Shown here: positions 1 through 5,102 of the stretch, in pieces
Numbering within the stretch: position 1 is the first letter of the stretch
How the letters are laid out: every line of letters starts with the position of its first letter
Assembly (NCBI GenBank): GCA_023428865.1
Contig: JAEYWT010000009.1
Coordinates: 1-5,102 of the forward strand
Direction: 5' to 3'
Source of the DNA: Bacteroidota bacterium
Lineage (GTDB): Bacteria; Bacteroidota; Bacteroidia; Flavobacteriales_F; PHOS-HE28
Length of the DNA: 5,102 nucleotides
Translations under genes and position numbers: made by a program
Notes under the pieces: generated by a model
Databases searched by the model: none
The model's input: the letters and a program-made list of their open reading frames with translations, nothing else
Told to the model about the DNA's origin: nothing

Positions 1-1
1 T

Positions 2-253
2 GTGTACATTCAGCATGATAAGGAAAATGAATCTAATTTTTTGAATTTTATTGGTGGGTTTGGCATTGTTGATCACTCAGGAAATAGATGGGCACTCTTT
101 CGGGAGTATGACACATTGTTCAATAACACATTGGTCAACGACACTTTGCGGTTATCCTACTTGAAGGACAACATCGCTTTCTATGTGGCCGATGGAGTAC
201 CTTACTTCAGGCAGAGCTACCGGGAGTATGCCGTGAAGCGGGATTGGGAATAA
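2..253 (+). CDS. C-terminal part of an unrecognised protein (5' end outside window)
   Basis: The reading frame is open from the left edge to a TAA at 251-253. A GTG at position 2 is available, but the frame runs through the window edge, so the true start probably lies upstream. About 83 residues are visible, rich in aromatic residues and alternating polar and hydrophobic stretches (for example NFIGGFGIVDHSGNRW near residues 15-29), which suggests beta structure. No catalytic motif or membrane segment is visible. The DNA is AT-rich (17 of 60 bases G/C at 1-60), unlike the GC-rich right half of the window. The next gene begins 7 bases after the stop on the same strand, so the two are probably co-transcribed. 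A C-terminal fragment of a Bacteroidota surface lipoprotein such as the DUF4249 type would fit loosely, but I do not recognise the family and give no function. Confidence 0.6.
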   Translation: MYIQHDKENESNFLNFIGGFGIVDHSGNRWALFREYDTLFNNTLVNDTLRLSYLKDNIAFYVADGVPYFRQSYREYAVKRDWE

Positions 254-260
254 GAGCCGA

Positions 261-1082
261 ATGCATAACCATCCGACCCGAAGAGCCATGCCTCTATTAC
301 GCTTCTCGCTCCTTCTGCCGCTCATCGTTCTTGTGAGCATTTCCCAAGGACAAACCGAAAGCGTAAGCCTCCTCAGGGTCTCACGTAGTGGATCCTGCAC
401 CCAAGGTGCAGGGTCCATTCGCCCTCCGGCATCGGTTCGTACATCCATTCGCAATAGATCAATCTGCTTGGGGCCGGGTGCATGGACTCAGGGTCCACTA
501 CGTGAGCCCCTTCGGAGGTTCAGTGATACGGAACGACCGTTCTTATCTCATGTCCGGCATGGCATGGGACTGCCGGACAGCACCAAAGCCCGTGTCTGGC
601 AATACAACGTCTACCTAGGAGCACAGGTGTTCGCTGGCACCGCCTTGGCCGGGCATTTCGAGATCACCAAGCGCCATGGAAGGCATGGGCATGCACTCTC
701 TATTGGTTACTGCCATGTATTGCGCCGGCTCCAACCGGAGAATTTCAGCCCCAGATGGCTACCGTTCCAGTACTCATACTTCCAAGGTAGGCGTCACCAC
801 TGGGAAATGGGAGCCGGGATCCAGTATGGCGATGGCACTTACTATCAGCTCCAGTTGCCTTTCGAAACCCTGCGCGGCAGGTCTTTCTTATTTACTTGGA
901 CCCCCATTGGATACAGGTTCGACGGTATCGATAGCCGTTTGAGGATACGCATTTATCCCAATATGGTCTGGGCCATATACGAGTTAGAGGGACCATACAA
1001 AGAGTATTTGGAAGGAAGACGAAGAGATAATAAAGGCGAAAGGTCGGCCAGCTTCTGTTTCAGCATAGGATGGCGCATTTAA
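261..1082 (+). CDS. Predicted outer-membrane beta-barrel protein, function unknown, with an internal palindromic insert
   Basis: The protein has 273 residues from ATG 261, or 264 from the in-frame ATG at 288. Both starts keep a signal peptide: a hydrophobic core (LLLPLIVLVSIS) ending in SQG|Q, a cleavage site with Gln at +1, as is common in Bacteroidota. From about residue 108 onward the sequence alternates aromatic/hydrophobic and polar residues (QYNVYLGAQVFAG, FQYSYFQGRRHHWEMGAGIQ, FLFTWTPIGYRF) and ends in FCFSIGWRI, typical of a small outer-membrane barrel whose last strand closes at the C-terminus. Residues of about 35-88 are unlike the rest: they are rich in Ser, Arg and Pro with no strand pattern, and coincide with an imperfect inverted-repeat element at 364-522. 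That stretch may be an in-frame insertion or a frame-disrupted segment. The gene sits 7 bases after the preceding stop and abuts or overlaps the T9SS gene, suggesting an operon. Substrate or role cannot be read from the sequence; the barrel assignment is an inference from pattern. Confidence 0.7.
   Translation: MHNHPTRRAMPLLRFSLLLPLIVLVSISQGQTESVSLLRVSRSGSCTQGAGSIRPPASVRTSIRNRSICLGPGAWTQGPLREPLRRFSDTERPFLSHVRHGMGLPDSTKARVWQYNVYLGAQVFAGTALAGHFEITKRHGRHGHALSIGYCHVLRRLQPENFSPRWLPFQYSYFQGRRHHWEMGAGIQYGDGTYYQLQLPFETLRGRSFLFTWTPIGYRFDGIDSRLRIRIYPNMVWAIYELEGPYKEYLEGRRRDNKGERSASFCFSIGWRI
364..522. repeat. Imperfect inverted-repeat (palindromic/MITE-like) element inside the barrel gene
   Basis: The left arm at 364-397 and the right arm at 489-522 are reverse complements over 34 nt with six mismatches by hand alignment. 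The core, 375-397 against 489-511, has only two mismatches in 23. Both arms contain CTCACGTAGTGGA or its complement. The full element is 159 nt, exactly 53 codons, and keeps the host reading frame open. No convincing target-site duplication flanks it (left flank ...GAAAGCG, right flank GTGATACG). The inner part holds further short repeats: TCCATTCGC at 414-422 and 444-452, and GGTGCA...GGGTCCA at 405-417, repeated at 477-482 plus 491-497 with eight bases inserted. No transposase is visible. It could be a degenerate MITE, a palindromic element that inserts in coding sequence, or a chance or locally duplicated structure. Confidence 0.6.
387..419 (+). repeat. Strong hairpin within the inverted-repeat element
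   Basis: Bases 387-401 pair with 405-419 around a three-base CAA loop. The 15-bp stem has 13 Watson-Crick pairs and two G-U pairs when read as + strand RNA. The central seven pairs (CTGCACC/GGTGCAG) are perfect. The 5' side overlaps the left arm of the larger inverted repeat, so the two folds exclude each other. There is no T-run after it and it lies inside an open reading frame, so I do not call it a terminator. Confidence 0.6.
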
Positions 1083-1093
1083 CCCTATATGGC

Positions 1094-3088
1094 ATGAGAT
1101 CGTCCTACTTCCTCCTACCCGCATTTTTCTCCGTCCTGAGCAGTTCTGCTCAATTTCTGCATCCTGTCAAAGAGCAGAGCGATCACATCGTGCATAAGCA
1201 GCTGTATAATGGCGCCTTCGTTGGTTTGGCCTCGTACGCGACCGATCATGTGGATCCATGGTCGACTTACAAGTATCCAGAAGCAGTTGGCCAGTTACAG
1301 CTAGGATACATGCAGATGTATCGTACCACGAAGGACAAGGCTTACCTCGTCAAGTTCATCAATATTGCTTTGCGCGCCATGGCGTGGAGGAGAGAAAATT
1401 ATCACTTCACGGATCCGTCGGTCGTCGGTTCTACCCTGTACAAGAACGGTGTTCTCCTCTGGGCATGGTCGGATTTCATTCATCTGCTCTCCGTAGAAGA
1501 ACCCGAACTCGCTCAGGTGGAGATCAATGAAGACTTGCTTCATATCCCGTCCTCGACCATCCCGGGAAACATTATTCCAGTTGCATACAGGTCGACGTTC
1601 GGAACAGTGGCCCAATGGCTACTGGGTCGCAGCCGTGAAACGTTGGAGACCATTTTGGCGACACAATGGTCCGATGACCAAGCGCTTGGTGCCGGCATCA
1701 TTCATGGGCTGAATCAAGAAGCTGTCTTCGGAGCGGCAATGCTCAACTTAGGCCACGTAGCGTCCGTTACAGGTGATCCCACGATGATGAGCTACCTCGA
1801 CAAAGGTGCATTGATGCTTAGAAAATTCCGATATCCCAGTGAGGACGACCGTTGCGCTTGCGTTCTAGGATTGCCAGTACTGCTCAATAACACCAATAAC
1901 TCTTACTTCTGGTATCATGATGGCTGGTCGCATCCAAGAAGACCCGGCTTTTGTATATATGTTGATTGCAATGGTGCTTCTGGTATCGCTCATCAAGATT
2001 TGGACCTGACGGATCGCCATGAATTCATGGAAGATATAAGCCACGGAGTTTACGATATGGAACTTCCACGATTGGCGAATCTATATAACGTGTACACGGG
2101 AGGTTCAGAGCCCTTCACCGACGGTGACATGGTCAAGTTCCGGAACGCTTTCACGACTCAAATTGCTCAGCCATTTCAAGGAAGCTGGGGATTCTGTTCG
2201 GGGGTTTACGGGTGCGATGCACTAGTGGGTGTCTATGAAGGACATGGATTCAATTACTACCGTAAGGATGCCATGGCGTGGATGTTCTTACATGAGTGGG
2301 ATGAAGCAGCAGGCGCCGAACCTGGACCTGGTGTTTACGAGATACTGACCACATTCTACACTTCGGATCTCTACCAACATCCGATCGAGATCACCAGTGG
2401 TTTCGCATATTGGGGCTTGGCACAGCTCGTCGCCGCTCAATGGGAGCGCGAGTGCTTCAGCCTCGAACTGTACAACCGTGAGCTCGTGTACGACCAGGAC
2501 TTCACGGCCAAGAACGTGCTGCGTGTCTTTCCTGCGGGCGAAGCAGGCGCCTCCTTCGCCGACCCGGTCATTCACGAGCCTCGCTTTACGGTGAATGAGA
2601 ACATACGCTCCGAGTTCCGCGCCGGCAGCGCGGTCATCTTCGAGCCGGGCTTCGAAGCGGTTCGGGGTAGCGTGGTCGAGGCTGTGATCGATCCGCTCGG
2701 CTGCGACCTGGCCTACAAAGCCAACTTGCCCATCGAGTACCCACGGACCGAGGTGCGGGCACCAGAGGCGCGCGAGCAGACCATAATGGAGCAAGACGCT
2801 CCCGTATCGTTGGAGCAGACTACGGAACGGCAGATGATGGATGCTTTCCGGTTGGTGCCCAACCCCACTTCGGGTGAGACCTACGCGGAACTGCAATTGG
2901 GCGATCAGCGGCTCGCAAGCCTCAGCATACACGATGCCATGGGTCGGCAGGTTTGGAGTGGCCAGTTCGGAACCTTGGTAGCTGGCGAGCATCGCCACCC
3001 CGTTGGCATCCGGCTGCCTGGTGGGGTCTACCACTGCACGCTTTCTCTGGACGGTGTGCAACACACCCAACGGTTGGTGGTGGAGTGA
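1094..3088 (+). CDS. Secreted T9SS cargo protein: unrecognised N-terminal domain, coat-hanger module, type A sorting domain
   Basis: The start at ATG 1094 gives 664 residues. An upstream in-frame ATG at 1070 would add eight residues and overlap the previous gene by 13 bases. I prefer 1094 because it places a compact signal peptide first (hydrophobic residues 5-15, SSA|Q at 17-20). Residues of about 25-450 form a large, mostly helical-looking domain rich in Trp, Tyr and His, with blocks such as QLQLGYMQMYRTT, AYLVKFINIALRAMAW, EDISHGVYDMELPRLANLY and GSWGFCSGVYGCDA. It resembles an alpha/alpha-toroid carbohydrate-active enzyme, but I cannot assign a family. Residues of about 454-537 match the Bacteroidota coat-hanger pattern (RAGSAVIFEPGFEAVRGS). 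Residues 585-664 are a T9SS type A C-terminal sorting domain (VPNPTSG, SIHDAMGRQVW, LPGGVYHCTL, terminal QRLVVE), so the protein should cross the outer membrane through T9SS and be released or attached at the surface. Codon and base composition change sharply near 2430-2460, at the domain junction. Confidence 0.85.
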   Translation: MRSSYFLLPAFFSVLSSSAQFLHPVKEQSDHIVHKQLYNGAFVGLASYATDHVDPWSTYKYPEAVGQLQLGYMQMYRTTKDKAYLVKFINIALRAMAWRRENYHFTDPSVVGSTLYKNGVLLWAWSDFIHLLSVEEPELAQVEINEDLLHIPSSTIPGNIIPVAYRSTFGTVAQWLLGRSRETLETILATQWSDDQALGAGIIHGLNQEAVFGAAMLNLGHVASVTGDPTMMSYLDKGALMLRKFRYPSEDDRCACVLGLPVLLNNTNNSYFWYHDGWSHPRRPGFCIYVDCNGASGIAHQDLDLTDRHEFMEDISHGVYDMELPRLANLYNVYTGGSEPFTDGDMVKFRNAFTTQIAQPFQGSWGFCSGVYGCDALVGVYEGHGFNYYRKDAMAWMFLHEWDEAAGAEPGPGVYEILTTFYTSDLYQHPIEITSGFAYWGLAQLVAAQWERECFSLELYNRELVYDQDFTAKNVLRVFPAGEAGASFADPVIHEPRFTVNENIRSEFRAGSAVIFEPGFEAVRGSVVEAVIDPLGCDLAYKANLPIEYPRTEVRAPEAREQTIMEQDAPVSLEQTTERQMMDAFRLVPNPTSGETYAELQLGDQRLASLSIHDAMGRQVWSGQFGTLVAGEHRHPVGIRLPGGVYHCTLSLDGVQHTQRLVVE

Positions 3089-3204
3089 GCATCGGCGCCT
3101 TGTAAAGTGGCGTTGGTCGCTGCTGTTCAAGAAGGTCTACAATGCAACTGTAACCTTCCCCATGCAACTCGCGTAGCAAGGGAACAACAACCTCTCCCTG
3201 CGCC

Positions 3205-3906
3205 GTGCGATCACGTTTCACCGCTGTTCTTCTTCTTCTCTCGATCACAACACCAGCTGTTGTGGCCGGTAATGGCGATCCCAAAGCAGCGAAGATCTAC
3301 CTGAGCCAGGTGCTGGAGCCGACCACCCGCGGCAAGGCAGCGTTCTACATGGTGCCCGAGGGCATGGACGGCGAATTGCATATCGGCAAGATCTATACGA
3401 TGGATGGCAAGCTGAAGGCCGAAGGGCGCTTCCGCGATGCCGCATTGACGATCGAAGAAGGCGCCTTCGTGTTCTACCACCCCAATGGTAAGGTTGAAAG
3501 CCAGGGTGAATACGTGATGGGCAACAAGACCGGCGTGTGGTTACGCTTCGATCCGTGGGGTGCGCCCCTGGCCGAGAAGGTGTACAACCCCGACGTGCTG
3601 GCCAATATCCTCTACACCCGCGCCGAGACCATGCCCACCTTCAAGGGTGGTGACGAACGCGCGTTCGTGCGCACGGTGAAAGAAGGCGTGAAACTTCCGG
3701 CTGGAGCATCCGTAAAGGGACAGGTGATGACCTCGTTCGTGGTGGAGAAGAACGGTGAGTTGAGCGATGTGAAGGTGATCGAAGGCAAGGACAAGGAGAT
3801 CGATGATCAATTGGTGGACGTGATCAAGTCCACATCGCCTTGGACACCGGGCGTGGATAAAGGTGTCCCCGTACGCGTGCAGATGCGCGTGCCGGTCCAA
3901 TTCTAG
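3205..3906 (+). CDS. Exported protein with MORN/YwqK-like repeats and C-terminal TonB_C domain
   Basis: The protein has 233 residues from a GTG start. An in-frame TAA at 3151-3153 and the lack of any ATG between the two leave GTG 3205 as the start that yields the signal peptide (hydrophobic residues 7-21, AVVA|GNG); no clear Shine-Dalgarno precedes it. Residues of about 55-127 hold two to three MORN-like repeats (YTMDGKLKAEGRF, YHPNGKVESQGEY, GVWLRFDPWGAP), as in the YwqK-type family. Residues of about 140-233 are a TonB C-terminal domain: MPTFKGGDERAFVRTV, then SFVVEKNGELSDVKVIEG, then SPWTPG and a final VRVQMRVPVQF. Known TonB_C proteins of this type contact outer-membrane receptors. This one lacks the uncleaved membrane anchor and Pro-rich spacer of classical TonB, so it is probably a periplasmic relative rather than the energy transducer itself. 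It appears to be a single-gene unit closed by the terminator at 3927-3968. Confidence 0.85.
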   Translation: MRSRFTAVLLLLSITTPAVVAGNGDPKAAKIYLSQVLEPTTRGKAAFYMVPEGMDGELHIGKIYTMDGKLKAEGRFRDAALTIEEGAFVFYHPNGKVESQGEYVMGNKTGVWLRFDPWGAPLAEKVYNPDVLANILYTRAETMPTFKGGDERAFVRTVKEGVKLPAGASVKGQVMTSFVVEKNGELSDVKVIEGKDKEIDDQLVDVIKSTSPWTPGVDKGVPVRVQMRVPVQF

Positions 3907-3926
3907 AACCCAACTACATACACCAT

Positions 3927-3968
3927 AAGCAGGAAGGCCCTCGAGCGATCGAGGGCCTTCCTGCTTTT
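3927..3968 (+). terminator. Intrinsic terminator after the TonB_C gene
   Basis: A perfect 17-bp stem (AGCAGGAAGGCCCTCGA at 3928-3944 against 3949-3965) closes on a GCGA tetraloop. It can extend by one A-T pair to 3927/3966 and is followed by TTTT at 3965-3968. It begins 20 bases after the stop codon at 3904-3906. There is no T-run on the opposite strand, so it works mainly for + strand transcription. Confidence 0.9.
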
Positions 3969-4045
3969 CATATGGTCAGGTTCCACTTTTCCAGGTATCC
4001 CTTTGGTGACTTATATTGCATGTGGGTCCATTTGATCCGGTCAAG

Positions 4046-4612
4046 ATGGTTACGAAGAAAGCGCTGGTCATAACGGATGATCTAGTTGTGAGTCGTATCC
4101 ACACCATACGCGGTTTGAGGGTGATGATGGATCGTGACCTTGCTGAACTCTATGGCGTTCCAACGAAAGCGCTGAAACAAGCCGTTAGACGCAATGTTGA
4201 CCGTTTCCCAGAAGATTTCATGTTCGAGTTGGACCGTGATGAGCTGGAGAACTGGAGGTCACAGAACGTGACCTCCAATTCTAGAGACAAGATGGGCCTT
4301 CGTCATCCACCTTTCTGTTTCACGGAACATGGTGTCCTTATGCTCTCCAGTGTCCTGAACAGTTCTGCCGCGATCGCTGTGAATATCCAAGTCATCCGCG
4401 TGTTCACCAAGATGCGCGAACTGCTCTCGGACCATAAGGATGTTCTGATCGTACTGGAAAAGCTACGCGGAACGGTCTCCCATCATAGCCGAGACATCAA
4501 GATCATCTTCAAGCTTCTGAAGAGGATGCAAGATGACGAACGGGATCGTGCTTTACTTCAGCAGGTCGCGAAGAAGCGCCCTGCCGTTGGATACAAGACC
4601 AGCCGTGAATAG
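4046..4612 (+). CDS. ORF6N-domain DNA-binding protein
   Basis: From ATG 4046 the protein has 188 residues. The frame extends to a TTG at 4016, but the extra ten residues (starting LHVGPFDPVK) do not look like part of the family, whose members usually start just before a segment like LVVSRIHTIRG. Residues of about 12-100 match the ORF6N domain: IRGLRVMMDRDLAELYGV, then TKALKQAVRRNVDRFPEDFMF, then the FCFTEHGVLMLSSVLNS block. This domain is found in phage proteins and in many stand-alone chromosomal genes of Bacteroidota, and is presumed to bind DNA. Residues of about 113-180 are helical and charged (VIRVFTKMRELLSDHKDVLIVLEKL, DIKIIFKLLKRMQDDERDRALLQQ), probably a coiled coil for self-association. 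No phage gene or integrase is nearby. The actual target and role are unknown; a regulator or phage-derived domesticated protein are both possible. Confidence 0.85.
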   Translation: MVTKKALVITDDLVVSRIHTIRGLRVMMDRDLAELYGVPTKALKQAVRRNVDRFPEDFMFELDRDELENWRSQNVTSNSRDKMGLRHPPFCFTEHGVLMLSSVLNSSAAIAVNIQVIRVFTKMRELLSDHKDVLIVLEKLRGTVSHHSRDIKIIFKLLKRMQDDERDRALLQQVAKKRPAVGYKTSRE

Positions 4613-4648
4613 CCGGTGCGTTGCGCCAGCGATCGGGAAGTGCTTCAT

Positions 4649-4688
4649 GCCTCCTTGTGAAGAGGCTTGAACCCAGAACGAATGGGTT
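4649..4688. other. Two small hairpins in the convergent gap; weak candidate terminators
   Basis: In the 106-base gap between the convergent ORF6N and secA genes, GCCTC at 4649-4653 pairs with GAGGC at 4662-4666 (plus two A-T pairs past a one-base bulge). AACCCA at 4670-4675 pairs with TGGGTT at 4683-4688. Neither is followed by a T-run on either strand, so a terminating role is only suggested by position between two converging genes. Confidence 0.25.
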
Positions 4689-4718
4689 GGGCAGGATTCG
4701 CTCTAGAGTGACCGTGTG

Positions 4719-5102
4719 CTACGCCCCTTGACCGTGGCACTGCTTGTACTTCTTGCCACTACCGCATGGGCATGGATCGTTGCGGCCCGGTGCTTTTTCC
4801 ACGCGCACCGGAGCGGATGGGCGTGGTGCAGCTGGTGGCATGGGCACGCGGCCTGGTGCTACTGGTCCAGCTGTGGGGCGGGGTGCTGCGGAGCTGCGGC
4901 TACCTGCGAACTGCGGCACTTCCGTGCGACTGGTCTGTACACGCTGCTGCGGTGGCGGCGGTGCTTGTGCTTCGCGCACCTGCGGCTGTGCCGTGGGTAG
5001 GCCCGCTTTGGCCAGGAAGCCGATCACATCTCCATTGATGCGTTCGATCATCGCCTTGAAGAGGTTGAAGCTCTCCAGCTTGTAGATCAGCAACGGATCC
5101 TT
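4719..5102 (-). CDS. secA: SecA preprotein translocase ATPase, C-terminal end (partial)
   Basis: The - strand frame is open from the right edge of the window to a TAG at 4721-4719, giving the last 127 residues. It begins KDPLLIYKLESFNLFKAMIERIN, cut by the window edge; this matches the helical scaffold/wing end of SecA, the cytosolic ATPase that drives proteins through SecYEG. A flexible linker rich in Pro, Ala, Gln and Arg follows (about 60 residues). The last 25 residues carry the SEC-C zinc motif (NDPCPCGSGKKYKQCHG; Cys-X-Cys-X8-Cys-His), known to bind zinc and to contact SecB and ribosomes. The identification rests on the combination of the scaffold-like segment, linker and terminal zinc motif; SEC-C alone occurs in other proteins. 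The 5' bulk of the gene lies beyond position 5102. It converges with the ORF6N gene. GC-rich codon use fits a resident chromosomal gene. Confidence 0.93.
   Translation of the reverse strand, partial: KDPLLIYKLESFNLFKAMIERINGDVIGFLAKAGLPTAQPQVREAQAPPPPQQRVQTSRTEVPQFAGSRSSAAPRPTAGPVAPGRVPMPPAAPRPSAPVRVEKAPGRNDPCPCGSGKKYKQCHGQGA

Noticed and set aside
152..454. - strand open frame of 100 residues whose translation resembles part of the + strand product (DPLRETLRRL against GPLREPLRRF)
   Set aside because: The similarity is fully explained by the inverted repeat arms; the frame overlaps two + strand genes and has no domain of its own.
354..530. Target-site duplication flanking the inverted-repeat element
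   Set aside because: Flanks compared by eye share no convincing direct repeat, so transposition is not demonstrated.
3093..3115. Hairpin CGGCGCC / GGCGTTG just after the T9SS gene
   Set aside because: Seven pairs with two G-U pairs, a nine-base loop and no following T-run; too weak to call a terminator.
2288..3130. Long - strand open frame of 280 residues
   Set aside because: It is antisense to the GC-rich 3' part of the T9SS gene, whose sorting domain is clearly coded on the + strand; the - strand translation shows no recognisable domain.
3089..3204. Possible small gene or RNA in the gap before the TonB_C gene
   Set aside because: Short ATG-started frames here run into the next gene out of frame and show no ribosome site, motif or conserved-looking structure; I see nothing I can support.
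3985..4025. Possible Bacteroidota promoter (TATATTG near 4012-4018) before the ORF6N gene
   Set aside because: It only partly fits the TAnnTTTG element, and no well-spaced TTTG element lies about 20 bases upstream, so it is not strong enough to list.
4016..4045. Upstream TTG start for the ORF6N gene
   Set aside because: The added residues match nothing expected of the family, and ATG 4046 sits at the usual distance before the domain.
4716..5085. Several open + strand frames (up to 113 residues) rich in Gly, Arg, Cys and Trp
   Set aside because: They lie antisense to the secA 3' end; its Pro/Ala-rich linker gives a stop-poor complement. The SEC-C motif settles the coding strand.

Overview
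The window looks like a piece of a Bacteroidota (probably Flavobacteriales-type) chromosome. Three protein features point that way. One is a secreted protein that ends in a type IX secretion (T9SS) type A sorting domain, preceded by a GS...PGF...GS 'coat-hanger' module of the kind seen in secreted Bacteroidota proteins. Another is a small exported protein with a C-terminal TonB_C domain of the Bacteroidota 'MP.F.GG' type. The third is an ORF6N-domain DNA-binding protein of the kind common in this phylum. Shine-Dalgarno sequences are poor or absent before the genes, which also fits.

Left region (1-3088, + strand): three closely packed genes that look like one transcription unit. They are the 3' end of an unrecognised gene (stop at 251-253), a small predicted outer-membrane beta-barrel protein (261-1082), and a large secreted T9SS cargo protein of about 664 residues (1094-3088). 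The first part is AT-richer (17 of 60 bases are G/C at 1-60), while the 3' third of the T9SS gene is strongly GC-rich (41 of 60 at 2521-2580). The barrel gene carries an imperfect inverted-repeat element (364-522, arms of 34 nt, total length divisible by three) exactly where its protein stops looking like a barrel.

Middle (3089-4045): a gap of about 116 bases without a recognisable signal, then a GTG-started gene for an exported protein with MORN/YwqK-like repeats and a TonB_C domain (3205-3906). A near-perfect intrinsic terminator follows (3927-3968).

Right region (4046-5102): an ORF6N-domain protein on the + strand (4046-4612) converges with the 3' end of secA on the - strand (4719-5102, running off the window). 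The secA end is identified by the SEC-C zinc motif at its C-terminus. No rRNA, tRNA, CRISPR array, transposase or intact mobile element was seen.

Taken together, the left genes probably serve the cell envelope or surface (an OM barrel plus a T9SS-exported protein), while secA and the TonB_C gene are ordinary chromosomal neighbours. The items most worth a second look are the in-frame palindromic insert in the barrel gene, and the apparent chimaera in the T9SS protein, where an unrecognised mainly helical domain is joined to a compositionally different secretion module.
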